64,000 bases of DNA from positions 248,001 through 312,000 of the forward strand of contig NZ_JAKJSC010000001.1 in NCBI RefSeq assembly GCF_029029525.1. The letters are read 5' to 3'. Position 1 is the stretch's first letter, and each line of letters begins with the position of its first letter. Under the pieces are notes generated by a model. That model saw only the letters and a program-made list of their open reading frames with translations. It was not told the origin of the DNA and did not search any database. The DNA is from Labilibaculum sp. DW002. GTDB taxonomy: Bacteria > Bacteroidota > Bacteroidia > Bacteroidales > Marinifilaceae. The position numbers were made by a program, and so were the translations under genes. This document shows positions 28,946 through 38,755 of this stretch, one piece after another.

Positions 28946-30025
28946 CTACAATTTATTACCTATGTTTGTTTTTGAGAATGCTTCCAATTTTTTAACCTTT
29001 TGTCCTTCGCTTAAAAAATGTACTCCTGTTTTAACGATAAATTCACCACCTTTTAAGCCTTTTTCTATTAGAATCATATCATCCGATAGGATTTGTCCTT
29101 TACGAACTTCCTTGGCAGATACTTGTTCGGTTTTTTCATTGTAAATCCATACAAGTGTTTTATCTTTTTTTGAGAATACGCAGGAAATAGGCACTTGCAG
29201 AAAGGAATTCGAATCAGTATTGCTTTCGCAAATTTCCAAATAGGCAGTAACTCCTGCTCGTAGCTTAATATTTTCTGGTACATCAATTAAAATAGAAATA
29301 GGGTATGATTGTTTTGATGAGCTGGTTTTATGCCCAATTTCTTTTAATCTGCCAGGAAGACGAAGTTTTTCACCACTACGTTCAACAAGGCAATTAAACT
29401 TAGTACCCTCTTTAATTTTGGATAAATCTTCTAATGAAATCGATGCTTTAACCTCAAATTTAGATAAGTCAATTAATGAAACGATCCCTTGGCCAGGATT
29501 TACTTCCTCATAATTATTTACAAAAGTGTTGTTGATATATCCTGCAAATGGGGCTCTTAAATCAGTATCATTCAATGCATTTTTTGCAGACTCATAAGCA
29601 GTTTTAGCTGAAGTATAGTTCGATTCAATTTGATCGAAAGTACTCTCAGCAACACTTTCCTGTTCCAACAATGTCTTATAGCGATCATATTCGGCACTGG
29701 CGAGTTTATAAGAAGCTTGTGTCGCCTCTAAGGCAATTTTATAGTCACGAGGATCTATTTTTGCAATTACATCACCTTTTGATACGAAATCACCAATAAT
29801 ATCATTCAACTTAACGAGTGGTCCTTTTACTCTAAAGGCAAGTTTGGTTTCTCTCTTTTCATGAATACTAGCAGGAACAACAGTGTTGTTATTTTGCTCT
29901 GAACTTAATTTTGTTTCAATCACCCGTACCGATCGTAGGTATGTTTTTTTCTTCGCTTCTTCTTTGCAACTTACTACGTTAAGTAGTATGATTAGTAAGC
30001 AACAGGCATTTCTTAATTGTTTCAT
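28946..30025 (-). CDS. RND efflux periplasmic adaptor lipoprotein
   Basis: This membrane fusion protein of 359 residues bridges the RND pump and the TolC channel. The signal peptide ends in a lipobox (LLNVVSC, Cys about residue 21), so it is tethered to the membrane. The lipoyl-like halves are PLVKLNDIIGDFVSKGDVIAKIDP and DLRAPFAGYINNTFVN, with a coiled-coil hairpin of about 60 residues between them, followed by beta-barrel and membrane-proximal domains. It is the first gene of the four-gene operon, and a TetR-type gene sits 152 bases upstream, reading the same way. Inverted repeats in its promoter region are likely operators. Confidence 0.92.
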   Translation of the reverse strand: MKQLRNACCLLIILLNVVSCKEEAKKKTYLRSVRVIETKLSSEQNNNTVVPASIHEKRETKLAFRVKGPLVKLNDIIGDFVSKGDVIAKIDPRDYKIALEATQASYKLASAEYDRYKTLLEQESVAESTFDQIESNYTSAKTAYESAKNALNDTDLRAPFAGYINNTFVNNYEEVNPGQGIVSLIDLSKFEVKASISLEDLSKIKEGTKFNCLVERSGEKLRLPGRLKEIGHKTSSSKQSYPISILIDVPENIKLRAGVTAYLEICESNTDSNSFLQVPISCVFSKKDKTLVWIYNEKTEQVSAKEVRKGQILSDDMILIEKGLKGGEFIVKTGVHFLSEGQKVKKLEAFSKTNIGNKL

Positions 30026-30070
30026 TATTAATCTTTAGTTTAAAATATTTGTTATTTATATGTTGTCAAT

Positions 30071-30098
30071 GTAAACTAAAAGAGTGTAAGTAGTTTAC
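30071..30098. promoter_or_regulatory. Putative TetR operator upstream of the efflux operon
   Basis: GTAAACTA and TAGTTTAC are perfect 8-base inverted arms separated by 12 bases, about 50 bases ahead of the adaptor start. The half-site AGTTTAC recurs in front of the TetR-family gene (30773-30780). Shared half-sites at both promoters suggest one regulator for both. Confidence 0.5.
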
Positions 30099-30177
30099 TT
30101 GTCGTTGAAAAAAATAGGGAACAAGCAGCTGACTATTTGCTGTTTGTTTCCTAATGCTGCGATTTAGTTTTACTGCA

Positions 30178-30747
30178 CTATCTTTTCTGAATGGAGGAGA
30201 AGATATATTTCAATTCCTCTCTAATTTTAGATTCAAATTCTGTTTTAGTTTTGCACATATTGATATTGAACTCCATTAATGCACTCACAATGTTGGTAAT
30301 TACTCGAGATTCGACACTCTCATGTATATACCCCATGGCTTTCCCTTCTTCTAAAAAATCAATAAGCATACTTCTTCGAGTAATTAGTTTCTCGTGAATC
30401 ATAGCTTCTATTCTGGGGTATTCAGTTTTAATCGTTTTAAAATTGACAATGATAAATTCCTCAACATGTTCAATTTGTTGATTCGCCATGTTTTCAAGTA
30501 AAGTATGGTAATCCTTATCTTGCTCGGAGTAGGTTTTAAAGGAATTGATGACTATGTCCATGTTATCAGAATAACATTTGTATAATAAGTCTTCTTTATT
30601 GCCTATGATCTTATAAAGGGTTCTTTTAGACATACCGCATTCTCTTGCCAAATCATCCATGTTCCATCCCTTAACTCCAGATTGCAGAAGGAGAGTCTTT
30701 GTGCAATTCAATACCACTTTTTCTATATTCTTATCACCTATTTTCAT
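30178..30747 (-). CDS. TetR/AcrR-family transcriptional regulator
   Basis: This is a one-domain repressor of 189 residues. The N-terminal HTH is clear: KVVLNCTKTLLLQSGVKGWN followed by MDDLARECGMSKRTLYKIIGNKEDLLYKC. The C-terminal half is a variable helical ligand-binding domain. It reads in the same direction as the efflux operon and lies directly upstream. It probably represses the pump and itself, responding to a pump substrate; the candidate operators at 30071 and 30773 support this. No other target is visible. Confidence 0.85.
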   Translation of the reverse strand: MKIGDKNIEKVVLNCTKTLLLQSGVKGWNMDDLARECGMSKRTLYKIIGNKEDLLYKCYSDNMDIVINSFKTYSEQDKDYHTLLENMANQQIEHVEEFIIVNFKTIKTEYPRIEAMIHEKLITRRSMLIDFLEEGKAMGYIHESVESRVITNIVSALMEFNINMCKTKTEFESKIREELKYIFSSIQKR

Positions 30748-30772
30748 ATAAGTATACTAAATAATCAAAATC

Positions 30773-30791
30773 AGTTTACATTGTGCAAACC
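30773..30791. promoter_or_regulatory. Possible autoregulatory operator of the TetR gene
   Basis: AGTTTACATTGTGCAAACC is an imperfect inverted repeat (GTTTACA against TGCAAAC) lying 26 bases before the TetR start. The AGTTTAC half matches the two half-sites at 30071-30098. A small palindrome AGTATACT lies closer to the start. Confidence 0.4.
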
Positions 30792-30954
30792 TAAGCTAGA
30801 TTTTTGAACTATCAAAGAAAATTATTAATAAAAAATATACTTACTCGATGATCTTAACATTTTTTAGGATCAAATTTAGGAATGTGATTTTACAGTATAT
30901 GCAAAATAGAATCAATCTACATTAGCATTTCTGCTGCATTCACTTAATTCTTCT

Positions 30955-30962
30955 TATTTTTG
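30955..30962 (+). promoter_or_regulatory. Candidate ferritin promoter -7 box
   Basis: TATTTTTG matches TAnnTTTG 31 bases ahead of the ferritin ATG. No good TTG element lies at the expected upstream distance. Confidence 0.35.
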
Positions 30963-30993
30963 GGTAAAATTAGAATACACTAAAAATATTATT

Positions 30994-31506
30994 ATGGCTT
31001 TAAATAAAAATGTAGAGAAGATCTTGAATGAGCAGATTAATGCTGAATTTTGGTCTGCATACTTTTACTTATCAATGTCTAACTATTTTAATACAAATGG
31101 CATGTCGGGATTCTCAAATTGGATGAAAGTTCAGTTCGAAGAAGAGACTTCACATGCTATGAAAATGTTAGATTTTGTAAATGAGCGTGGTGGAAGAGTT
31201 ATTCTTGAACCAATTGCTGAAGTGCCTTCGGAGTGGGATGGTGTTTTAAACATTTATGAAGAAACATTAAAGCACGAAGAGAAAGTAACAAGCTTAATTA
31301 ACGAGTGTGTTAATGTTGCTATTGCAGAGAAAGATCACGCAACAGTTAATTTCTTGCAGTGGTTTGTTGACGAGCAAGTAGAAGAAGAGGCTGGAGTTGG
31401 TGAGATTATCGATCAGTTAAAAATGATTGGTTGCCAAGGTAATGGTCTCTACATGATGGATAAAGAATTCAGATCAAGAGTTTTTATTGATACAACAAAA
31501 GCTTAA
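30994..31506 (+). CDS. ftnA: Ferritin (non-heme, bacterial FtnA type)
   Basis: This 24-subunit iron store oxidises Fe(II) at a ferroxidase centre and deposits the mineral inside the shell. The 170-residue sequence has INAEFWSAYFYLSMSNYF (first ferroxidase glutamate), the EEETSHAMKML helix (second glutamate and histidine), and a C-terminal DEQVEEEAGVGEIIDQL helix. No heme-binding methionine typical of bacterioferritin is evident. It is monocistronic with its own terminator. It may buffer iron for the many iron-sulfur and heme enzymes of this cell and limit oxidative damage. Confidence 0.95.
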   Translation: MALNKNVEKILNEQINAEFWSAYFYLSMSNYFNTNGMSGFSNWMKVQFEEETSHAMKMLDFVNERGGRVILEPIAEVPSEWDGVLNIYEETLKHEEKVTSLINECVNVAIAEKDHATVNFLQWFVDEQVEEEAGVGEIIDQLKMIGCQGNGLYMMDKEFRSRVFIDTTKA

Positions 31507-31530
31507 GGATTTTAAACCATTCAATATTTG

Positions 31531-31558
31531 AAAGCCTCACATAGTGGGGCTTTTTTTT
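31531..31558 (+). terminator. Terminator after ferritin
   Basis: AAAGCCTCA pairs with TGGGGCTTT (one G-U) and is followed by eight T residues. Confidence 0.75.
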
Positions 31559-31591
31559 ATGATGTAAAGGTGTTAAATCAATAAAAATTTC

Positions 31592-31599
31592 TACTTTTG
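31592..31599 (+). promoter_or_regulatory. Possible promoter box for the small lipoprotein gene
   Basis: TACTTTTG matches TAnnTTTG only 7 bases before the ATG at 31606. If real, the mRNA would be nearly leaderless. Confidence 0.3.
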
Positions 31600-31605
31600 G
31601 TCTCA

Positions 31606-31995
31606 ATGGACATGAACAGGTATCTCATAGTAGTTTTTTGTGTGCTCACAGGTTGTGCGGCAGCAGTTCCAACGGCCAATGGTCAGGAGTTTGCTATCGA
31701 TCAGCAACTGTTTGCCGAATGGTATGCCGATCATGTTGATAATATTGATGAAGCTTATTCATCACCAATTCTTGTTCAAGTTGAACAGGATCACTTTACT
31801 GGATCTTCTATTCATACTACGAATGAAGTTTCTTTACTTCAAAACTTACCAAAATTTCCACCTTTAAATCAAGACATTGACGTAGAAAGTGTGCCAATTT
31901 TGGAAGACTTTCAATGCTTCAAACTTGCACCAGAAGTTTACATCTCGACTATTCTGGATGGTGATTTTCGGGTTAGAGCACCTGTATTAAGCTAA
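31606..31995 (+). CDS. Hypothetical exported protein, possible lipoprotein
   Basis: I do not recognise this 129-residue protein. The N-terminus [23 protein letters not shown] has a hydrophobic core and a cysteine at LTGC that could be lipidated, or a signal peptidase I site after [10 protein letters not shown]. The mature part is acidic, with no membrane segment and no known motif. I chose the ATG at 31606; a TTG at 31597 and an ATG at 31612 are also in frame. It stands between ferritin and secA, on the same strand, 109 bases before secA. Confidence 0.55.
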   Translation: MDMNRYLIVVFCVLTGCAAAVPTANGQEFAIDQQLFAEWYADHVDNIDEAYSSPILVQVEQDHFTGSSIHTTNEVSLLQNLPKFPPLNQDIDVESVPILEDFQCFKLAPEVYISTILDGDFRVRAPVLS

Positions 31996-32104
31996 TTCTT
32001 ACCAATTTGTCGTTCAGACAAGAAATTATTACATCATAAATATATTGAGTTTTCGACGCATTGCATCGAGGGCGTTTATTCATATTGAAATCAATAAACA
32101 CAAA

Positions 32105-35100
32105 ATGGGTTTTATAGATAGTGCATTAGGTAAACTGTTTGGCAATAAGGCAGATAGAGACCTTAAAGAGTTGAGTCCATATTTAGGACAAATTAAATTA
32201 GAATACGATAGGATTACGCAACTTACAACTGATGAACTTCGTGGAGAGTCAGATAAGTTAAAGCAAAAAATACAAGATCATATTCAAGCTGAAAAAGATG
32301 AAGTTTCAAGCTTGAAAGAGAAGATTGAAAATGGTAAGCTTTCTGTTAATGAAAAGGAAGAAATATACGATAAAATAGATAAGATTGAGTCGGATATTGA
32401 TGATAAGATTGAAGAGGTTTTAGATCAAATTCTTCCAACGGCTTTTGCTGTTGTTAAGGATACAGCTCGTAGATTTACTGAGAATGATGAATTGGAAGTT
32501 ACTGCTTCTCAGTTTGACAGAGATTTAGCGCCACATTACGATAATGTGCAAATTGACGGAGAAAAAGCGGTGTATTTCAATTCATGGCTAGCAGGGGGTA
32601 CAGAAATTACATGGAATATGGTTCACTACGATGTTCAGTTGATTGGTGGTATTGTACTTCACCAAGGTAAAATTGCTGAGATGGCGACTGGTGAGGGTAA
32701 AACCCTTGTTGCAACCCTTCCGGTATTCTTAAATGCATTAACAGGTCGTGGTGTTCATGTTATTACCGTGAATGACTATCTGGCAAAACGTGACTCGGAG
32801 TGGATGGGACCTATTTACCAATTCCACGGTTTGTCAGTAGATTGTATCGATAAGCATACACCTAATTCAGATGAGCGACGTACAGCTTATGCTTGCGATA
32901 TTACTTTCGGTACAAACAATGAGTTTGGCTTCGATTACCTACGTGATAATATGGCAACCAATCCTAAAGATTTGGTTCAGCGTCGTCATAACTATTCAAT
33001 CGTCGATGAGGTTGACTCGGTATTAGTTGATGATGCTCGTACGCCATTGATTATTTCTGGTCCTGTTCCTAGAGGAGAGCATCAGTTATACGATGAGCTA
33101 AAGCCTAAGGTGCAGAAATTGGCTAAAGCGCAGACTGATTTGGTGATGAAAATGTTCACCGATGCGAAGCGTTTATTAAAGAGCGAGGATAAGAAGGAGC
33201 TGGAAGAAGGCGCTAAGTTATTGCTTAGAACTTTCAAAGGGATGCCAAAAATGAAGCCACTTATTAAATTCTTAAGTGAGCAAGGAAATAAAGCTTTATT
33301 GTTGAAGACTGAGAACTTCTACATGCAAGAGAATAACAAAAACATGCACATCATTACAGATGACTTGTATTTTGTTATTGATGAGAAGCAAAACTCTATT
33401 GAGTTAACTGATATTGGTATCGATTTGATTACGGACGATAGTGATGATTCGTCATTCTTTGTTCTTCCGGATATTGGATCAGAAGTTGCAGTTATCGAGA
33501 AATCGGACATGTCTGATGAAGAGAAGCTGAAAACTAAGGATGAGATGATCCAAAGCTATGCGGTTAAATCTGAGCGTGTACATACCGTAAACCAGTTATT
33601 AAAAGCCTATTCACTTTTCGAGAAGGATGTTGAGTATGTTCTTATGGATGGTAAGGTCAAGATCGTTGATGAGCAGACGGGGCGTATTATGGAAGGTCGT
33701 CGTTATTCCGATGGATTACATCAAGCGATTGAAGCAAAGGAAAGTGTGAAGGTTGAGGCTGCAACACAGACTTTTGCAACCATTACACTTCAGAACTACT
33801 TTAGAATGTACCACAAGCTTTCGGGTATGACAGGTACAGCAGAAACTGAAGCGGGTGAATTGTGGGATATCTATAAGTTGGATGTGGTTGTTATTCCAAC
33901 AAACCGTCCTATTTCTCGTGATGATAGAGAAGATTTAGTTTATAAGACGAAGCGTGAGAAGTACAATGCAGTTATCGATGAAATTGGAGAGCTTGTAAAA
34001 GCAGGTCGTCCGGTTCTTGTGGGTACAACTTCGGTTGAGATTTCGGAACTTTTGAGCCGAATGTTGAAACTAAGAGGCATTAAACACAATGTACTGAATG
34101 CAAAATTACACCAGCGTGAGGCAGATATTGTTGCCGAAGCAGGTTATAAAGGAACCGTAACGATTGCAACCAATATGGCGGGTCGTGGTACCGATATTAA
34201 ATTGAGCGATGAGGTGAAAGCTGCCGGTGGTCTTGCGATTATTGGTACAGAGCGTCACGATTCTCGTCGTGTCGACCGTCAGTTACGTGGTCGTGCCGGT
34301 CGTCAGGGAGATGTTGGTTCTTCTCAGTTCTTTGTTTCTCTTGAGGATGATTTGATGCGTCTGTTTAGCTCAGATCGTATTGTGAAGTTGATGGATAGAA
34401 TGGGTATTGAGGATGGTGAAGTGATTCAGCACTCAATGATTTCTAAATCTATTGAAAGAGCTCAGAAGAAAGTTGAAGAGAATAACTTCGGTATTCGTAA
34501 GCGTTTGCTTGAATATGATGATGTTATGAACTCTCAACGTGAAGTCATTTATAAGCGTCGTCGTCATGCTTTATTTGGTGAGCGTATTCAGGTTGATATT
34601 GCTAATATGATGTTCGATGTTTGCGAAGCGGTGGTTAATGAATACCATGGTGGAGATTTCGAAGATTTCAAACTGGAACTAATTCGTGTACTTTCAATTG
34701 AATCTCCTGTTACTGAGGAAGAGTTCATGAAAGAAAAGCCGGAGGATATATCAAGCAAGTTACATGAAATTGTTTTAGATGCTCATAGACGTAAAGTTGA
34801 GACAATTAGCAAGCAAGCTTATCCTGTAATCAAAGATGTTTATGAAACAAAATCAGAAATGTACGAGAATATTGTTGTGCCTATTTCTGATGGAACGAAG
34901 AATTTCCAGGTTGTAACTAACTTGAAGAAAGCTTACGAAACAGAAGCGGAAGAATTGGTTCGTGCCTACGAAAAAGTAGCTATTCTGGCAACAATTGACG
35001 ATTCATGGAAAGAGCATCTACGTGAGATGGATGACTTGAAACAATCGGTTCAGAATGCATCTTACGAGCAAAAAGATCCACTATTGATTTATAAATTTGA

Positions 35101-35401
35101 ATCTTTCAACTTGTTCAAGTCGATGGTCGAAGGTGTAAACAAAAGCGTTATCAGTAGCTTAATGAAAGGACACATTCCATTGTCTGATCCTGAAGAAGTA
35201 AGACAAGCTGAAGAGCGTAAAAGGACAGATATGAGCAATTTGAAAACGACCAAAGAAGAAATGGGTCGTGGTGGTGAAAAAGCTGAACCTAAAAAGATGG
35301 AACCAGTTCGTAATGTTCAAAAAGTAGGTCGTAACGAACCTTGTCCTTGTGGTAGTGGTAAGAAATTTAAGCAATGCCACGGTAAAGGAATTCCAGCTTA
35401 A
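32105..35401 (+). CDS. secA: Preprotein translocase subunit SecA
   Basis: This is the ATPase motor that drives secretory proteins through SecYEG. The ATP site is [14 protein letters not shown], with the DEAD-box-like [15 protein letters not shown] and the second-half motif GTDIKL and GRAGRQGD. The preprotein cross-linking and helical scaffold domains follow. The C-terminus carries the zinc-binding tail [16 protein letters not shown], which usually binds SecB or ribosomes. I chose the ATG at 32105 ([15 protein letters not shown]), giving 1098 residues, a common length in Bacteroidota, which have an insertion relative to E. coli. The upstream TTG at 32045 is not a better start. Confidence 0.97.
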   Translation: MGFIDSALGKLFGNKADRDLKELSPYLGQIKLEYDRITQLTTDELRGESDKLKQKIQDHIQAEKDEVSSLKEKIENGKLSVNEKEEIYDKIDKIESDIDDKIEEVLDQILPTAFAVVKDTARRFTENDELEVTASQFDRDLAPHYDNVQIDGEKAVYFNSWLAGGTEITWNMVHYDVQLIGGIVLHQGKIAEMATGEGKTLVATLPVFLNALTGRGVHVITVNDYLAKRDSEWMGPIYQFHGLSVDCIDKHTPNSDERRTAYACDITFGTNNEFGFDYLRDNMATNPKDLVQRRHNYSIVDEVDSVLVDDARTPLIISGPVPRGEHQLYDELKPKVQKLAKAQTDLVMKMFTDAKRLLKSEDKKELEEGAKLLLRTFKGMPKMKPLIKFLSEQGNKALLLKTENFYMQENNKNMHIITDDLYFVIDEKQNSIELTDIGIDLITDDSDDSSFFVLPDIGSEVAVIEKSDMSDEEKLKTKDEMIQSYAVKSERVHTVNQLLKAYSLFEKDVEYVLMDGKVKIVDEQTGRIMEGRRYSDGLHQAIEAKESVKVEAATQTFATITLQNYFRMYHKLSGMTGTAETEAGELWDIYKLDVVVIPTNRPISRDDREDLVYKTKREKYNAVIDEIGELVKAGRPVLVGTTSVEISELLSRMLKLRGIKHNVLNAKLHQREADIVAEAGYKGTVTIATNMAGRGTDIKLSDEVKAAGGLAIIGTERHDSRRVDRQLRGRAGRQGDVGSSQFFVSLEDDLMRLFSSDRIVKLMDRMGIEDGEVIQHSMISKSIERAQKKVEENNFGIRKRLLEYDDVMNSQREVIYKRRRHALFGERIQVDIANMMFDVCEAVVNEYHGGDFEDFKLELIRVLSIESPVTEEEFMKEKPEDISSKLHEIVLDAHRRKVETISKQAYPVIKDVYETKSEMYENIVVPISDGTKNFQVVTNLKKAYETEAEELVRAYEKVAILATIDDSWKEHLREMDDLKQSVQNASYEQKDPLLIYKFESFNLFKSMVEGVNKSVISSLMKGHIPLSDPEEVRQAEERKRTDMSNLKTTKEEMGRGGEKAEPKKMEPVRNVQKVGRNEPCPCGSGKKFKQCHGKGIPA

Positions 35402-35434
35402 TTTTCATAAATAAAAAAAACATACTAAATTCAC

Positions 35435-35464
35435 ATGGATTGTTCTGTTATAAGAACAATCCAT
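35435..35464 (+). terminator. Terminator after secA
   Basis: ATGGATTGTTCT and AGAACAATCCAT form a perfect 12 bp stem with a 6-base loop. The downstream T-run is interrupted (TTACTGTTTT). Confidence 0.6.
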
Positions 35465-35500
35465 TTACTGTTTTAGTAATGCACACTTAAAATAACAACT

Positions 35501-36304
35501 ATGCTACTATCAATCCTTTGGGATGTAGATCCTGAAATATTTAAAATTGGCCCTATTGCTGTACGATGGTATGGTTTACTATTTGCTCTTGGTTTTTTAC
35601 TGGGATATCAACTTGTTGAGCGAATGTTTAAAAAGGAAGGCATTCCTTTAGAGTGGCTTGAGAAGCTTTTTATGTATACCTTAATTGCTACCGTAATTGG
35701 TGCACGATTAGGTCATGTGATTTTTTACGGTTGGGAATTTTATTCTCAACACCCTGCTGAAATTTTAAAGATCTGGCATGGAGGATTAGCCTCTCATGGT
35801 GCAACAATTGGAATTTTAGCCGCACTTTATTTCTATTCGAAAAAGGTGAGTAAGAAATCTATTTTATGGGTACTTGATAGAGTTGCTATTCCTGTAGCAT
35901 TGGCTGGATTCTTTATTCGTACGGGTAACCTGATGAATTCTGAGATTATTGGAACTCAAACTCACTCTGAGTGGGGATTTCAATTCGTAAGAGCTTCAAT
36001 ATTTGAACCTCTGGCACCAAGACATCCAGCGCAATTGTACGAAGCAATTTGCTATCTTATCTCCTTTGTTGTATTGTTCTTTATGTATTGGAAAACAAAT
36101 GCAAAACAATATAGTGGAAGGCTATTCGGAGCTTTTTTCATATTGATTTTCACAGCTCGTTTCTTTATTGAGTTTATTAAAGAAAATCAGGAAGCTTTTG
36201 AAGAAGGTATGGCTTTAAATATGGGACAATGGTTAAGTCTTCCATTTGTTTTAATTGGTTTGTTCTTTTTTATACGATCTTTCAAAATAAAGCCAGAAGC
36301 TTAA
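35501..36304 (+). CDS. lgt: Prolipoprotein diacylglyceryl transferase
   Basis: This inner-membrane enzyme transfers diacylglycerol from phosphatidylglycerol to the lipobox cysteine of prolipoproteins. The 267 residues include seven hydrophobic segments. The Lgt signature RTGNLMNSEIIG is present, along with HGGLASHGATIG and RHPAQLYEAICYLI. It follows secA by 99 bases, with a terminator-like hairpin between. It serves the window's own lipoproteins, such as the RND adaptor and the beta-helix protein. Confidence 0.95.
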   Translation: MLLSILWDVDPEIFKIGPIAVRWYGLLFALGFLLGYQLVERMFKKEGIPLEWLEKLFMYTLIATVIGARLGHVIFYGWEFYSQHPAEILKIWHGGLASHGATIGILAALYFYSKKVSKKSILWVLDRVAIPVALAGFFIRTGNLMNSEIIGTQTHSEWGFQFVRASIFEPLAPRHPAQLYEAICYLISFVVLFFMYWKTNAKQYSGRLFGAFFILIFTARFFIEFIKENQEAFEEGMALNMGQWLSLPFVLIGLFFFIRSFKIKPEA

Positions 36305-36321
36305 AAAATTTAAAATATAGA

Positions 36322-36351
36322 AAAAGCCGAATCTGTAAAGATTCGGCTTTT
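36322..36351. terminator. Bidirectional terminator between lgt and the MutS-like gene
   Basis: AAAAGCCGAATCT and AGATTCGGCTTTT form a perfect 13 bp stem with a GTAA loop, with T tracts on either strand. It serves the two convergent genes. Confidence 0.8.
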
Positions 36352-36374
36352 CTTTTTTTCAGTGCCTATCTGTC

Positions 36375-38183
36375 TTATTTTTCTAGCAAGATATCCATAT
36401 CTATTCCCATTTTTCTCATTAAAATTGGAGCATTAAAGGTTTTGCAAACACCATTTCTCACCTTGTAATCAAAATAAAGTTGTTCTCCATCAATTTGTAT
36501 GTCGAAGAATTTATTTTCAATCTGCCCAGGAAGTTGTTCTTCTAAGTCAGATAACTCAAGATCATGCGTTGCAACCATGGCAACCGCGTCATATTTAATT
36601 AGCTGCTTAATAAGTGCTCTCGATCCAGTAGACTTGTCTTTCGAGTTCGTTCCTCTTAAAATCTCATCCAATAGAAGTAATGTATTTTCTTTTTTATTTA
36701 CTTTCTCAATAACTTGCTGTATTCTTTTTAATTCGGCGTAAAACGATGATTCATTATCTTCAATTGAGTCTTTTATTCTCATGGAAGTGTTTACTTCTAC
36801 ATTCGAAACAATCATTTTATTTGCACAAACTGGTGCGCCTGTAAGAGCCATTACGATATTTACACCAACAGTTCTTAAAAATGTGCTTTTGCCAGCCATA
36901 TTAGATCCAGTAACAATGTGAACGCATCCTGGGCCAATTAATGAGTAATCATTGTTAACTCTTTTTTGCTGATCAATCATAGGGTGTCCAGCTTCTTTTA
37001 AATCTAATTCAAAATGTTTTTCAGAAATAGTGGGAAAGCACCAATCTTCGTGATTAAAACTAAGGTTCGCGATGCTTGATAAAGCTTCAATTTCTCCAAT
37101 TGCAGAAAACCATTGCTCTGTTTCACTTCCATGCTTTTGTTTCCAACGATCTATTCTAAATAGAAGATGTAGCTCATAAAAGAACAAAAGGTTAATCATG
37201 ATTTGAACAGCAATGTTTAAACGTTGGTCAAGTAACTCTATTAGCTTTGTTAACTGATCTATTTTTTTTGATGTAGCCCGACCTTTGCTCGCAAATTGAT
37301 TTTTTAAAGCACTCAGTTTGTCAGAACTCCAATTCTCTTTTTCGAATGTTTTAATGATATAAGAATAGGTCTTAAGCATTTTACCTCTTTTGGCTGTTTG
37401 TTCATGAGCCAGATTAACTTTGCTATGATTAAAGTAGTGAATTACGATACTAACAAGCACCATGATAATGATTGGCGCCTGAGATCCAATAAAAGAATAA
37501 ATTAAGGCTCCTAAGGATAGCAAAGGCATTACTATTATTGTGATGAAGAGTAATTTATTTCCGTGAAATGGGGATGCTTTCTTTCCCCAGCTAATAACAA
37601 AGTTAGGGTCATCATTTTTTAGATTACTGGTTAGCCCATATTGAGTGATATCTTGTCTCCAATCAATTTTATCAGATAATTCCTTTACTGCATTTTGTCT
37701 TATTTTAATTTCCTCATTTGTTGATTGCTTAGAAAGCCAGTTAGCTAAAATGTTATTACCAATTTTAGTGACACTACGATTCATTAATTGAAATAAGGAA
37801 TGTTGTCCAAAAATATCCAGATCGGAAGAGTAGGAGTGGTTTTGGTCTGCGTATTCTTCTCCATCGTAAAAAAGATCACTATGTCGAGTCTTTAAACAAG
37901 AAATTTCATTCTCATTAATCGTTAGTAAGGTTTTTAACCTTTTTATGTTTTTACTGTTTCGGTTGTATTTTCTTACAAAATAAACCAGCATAGCAGCTAA
38001 TGTTATCGCAATAGCACTTGCAATTGCAACAGAATAGGATAGAAATACATAAAACAATACAAGTGCTCCTACAGCACTGGTAAGACGAAAGAATGACAGT
38101 ATTCTATTCTGTTTTCTTAGATCAGAGATTTGATTTGTAAATGCATTAACTCGATCTATATAAAAGGAAAGTTTTTGTTCCAT
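36375..38183 (-). CDS. Membrane-associated MutS-like ATPase
   Basis: The C-terminal third (about residues 415-600) is the MutS ATPase: the P-loop GSNMAGKSTFLRTVG, the Walker B LLLLDEILRGTNSKDKSTGS and ATHDLELSDLE. The middle part resembles the MutS helical core. The N-terminal mismatch-recognition and connector domains of MutS are missing. Instead, two pairs of hydrophobic segments are visible (about residues 28-70 and 208-250), which suggests membrane insertion. At 602 residues this belongs to the MutS-related group whose role in mismatch repair is unproven. It is monocistronic and convergent with lgt. It could be a DNA or membrane remodelling ATPase. Confidence 0.8.
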   Translation of the reverse strand: MEQKLSFYIDRVNAFTNQISDLRKQNRILSFFRLTSAVGALVLFYVFLSYSVAIASAIAITLAAMLVYFVRKYNRNSKNIKRLKTLLTINENEISCLKTRHSDLFYDGEEYADQNHSYSSDLDIFGQHSLFQLMNRSVTKIGNNILANWLSKQSTNEEIKIRQNAVKELSDKIDWRQDITQYGLTSNLKNDDPNFVISWGKKASPFHGNKLLFITIIVMPLLSLGALIYSFIGSQAPIIIMVLVSIVIHYFNHSKVNLAHEQTAKRGKMLKTYSYIIKTFEKENWSSDKLSALKNQFASKGRATSKKIDQLTKLIELLDQRLNIAVQIMINLLFFYELHLLFRIDRWKQKHGSETEQWFSAIGEIEALSSIANLSFNHEDWCFPTISEKHFELDLKEAGHPMIDQQKRVNNDYSLIGPGCVHIVTGSNMAGKSTFLRTVGVNIVMALTGAPVCANKMIVSNVEVNTSMRIKDSIEDNESSFYAELKRIQQVIEKVNKKENTLLLLDEILRGTNSKDKSTGSRALIKQLIKYDAVAMVATHDLELSDLEEQLPGQIENKFFDIQIDGEQLYFDYKVRNGVCKTFNAPILMRKMGIDMDILLEK

Positions 38184-38705
38184 TATTTTGCTTTAATATT
38201 TGGGTCACCAAATGTAAGTAAAAAGATGATTTAATGATAGGGCGTAAGGCGTTCTAATTGAATCTGAATGGAAAATATTGTGAGAGGCCTAACTATTTTT
38301 CTAAAAGTAGATCGGTAAAGAGATTTACTGATTTTATATCAATAATAACGGATTATGCCTGCGAAGTATTTATTGAAAGTATAATTCATGCCATTCGCAC
38401 TCTTAGTGAACAGTGCAAAATAATGAAGTTGATCCTCTGTTTACTTAATATTCATATAGTTCTAATAAATGACGCAGAGGCGTCTCATGTAAGGATTTGA
38501 TTCTTTCGTGTATATAATGATGATTTTAATCATTAAAATAATACCGCTTGAATATTAATAATCATTTAAAATTGTAGCTGTTTATTAAATCTAATCAATG
38601 GTAGTTTTTTACTAGCGTAAGATTTCGTGATTTTTCATTCGAATATATGATAATGTCAGCACAAATCATAGAAAAACTTATGAAATGCTGTAAAGGGATA
38701 TGAAA
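38184..38705. other. Non-coding gap of about 520 bases
   Basis: I see no supported gene here. An 80-codon frame (38258-38500) begins at TTG and shows no protein-like composition. The stretch is AT-rich and ends at the proA terminator. The promoter of the MutS-like gene must lie at its left end. Confidence 0.5.
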
Positions 38706-38733
38706 AATCCAATCAATTTAAATTGATTGGATT
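38706..38733 (-). terminator. Terminator after proA
   Basis: This is a 28-base perfect palindrome (arms AATCCAATCAATTT / AAATTGATTGGATT). The minus strand continues into TTTTT, so it most likely terminates proBA. Confidence 0.7.
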
Positions 38734-38755
38734 AGTCTATTTCTTAAATTAAAGT

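Noticed and set aside
38258-38500. An 80-codon open frame in the gap before proA
   Set aside because: It begins at TTG, has no recognisable motif or protein-like pattern, and the AT-rich region around it looks non-coding.
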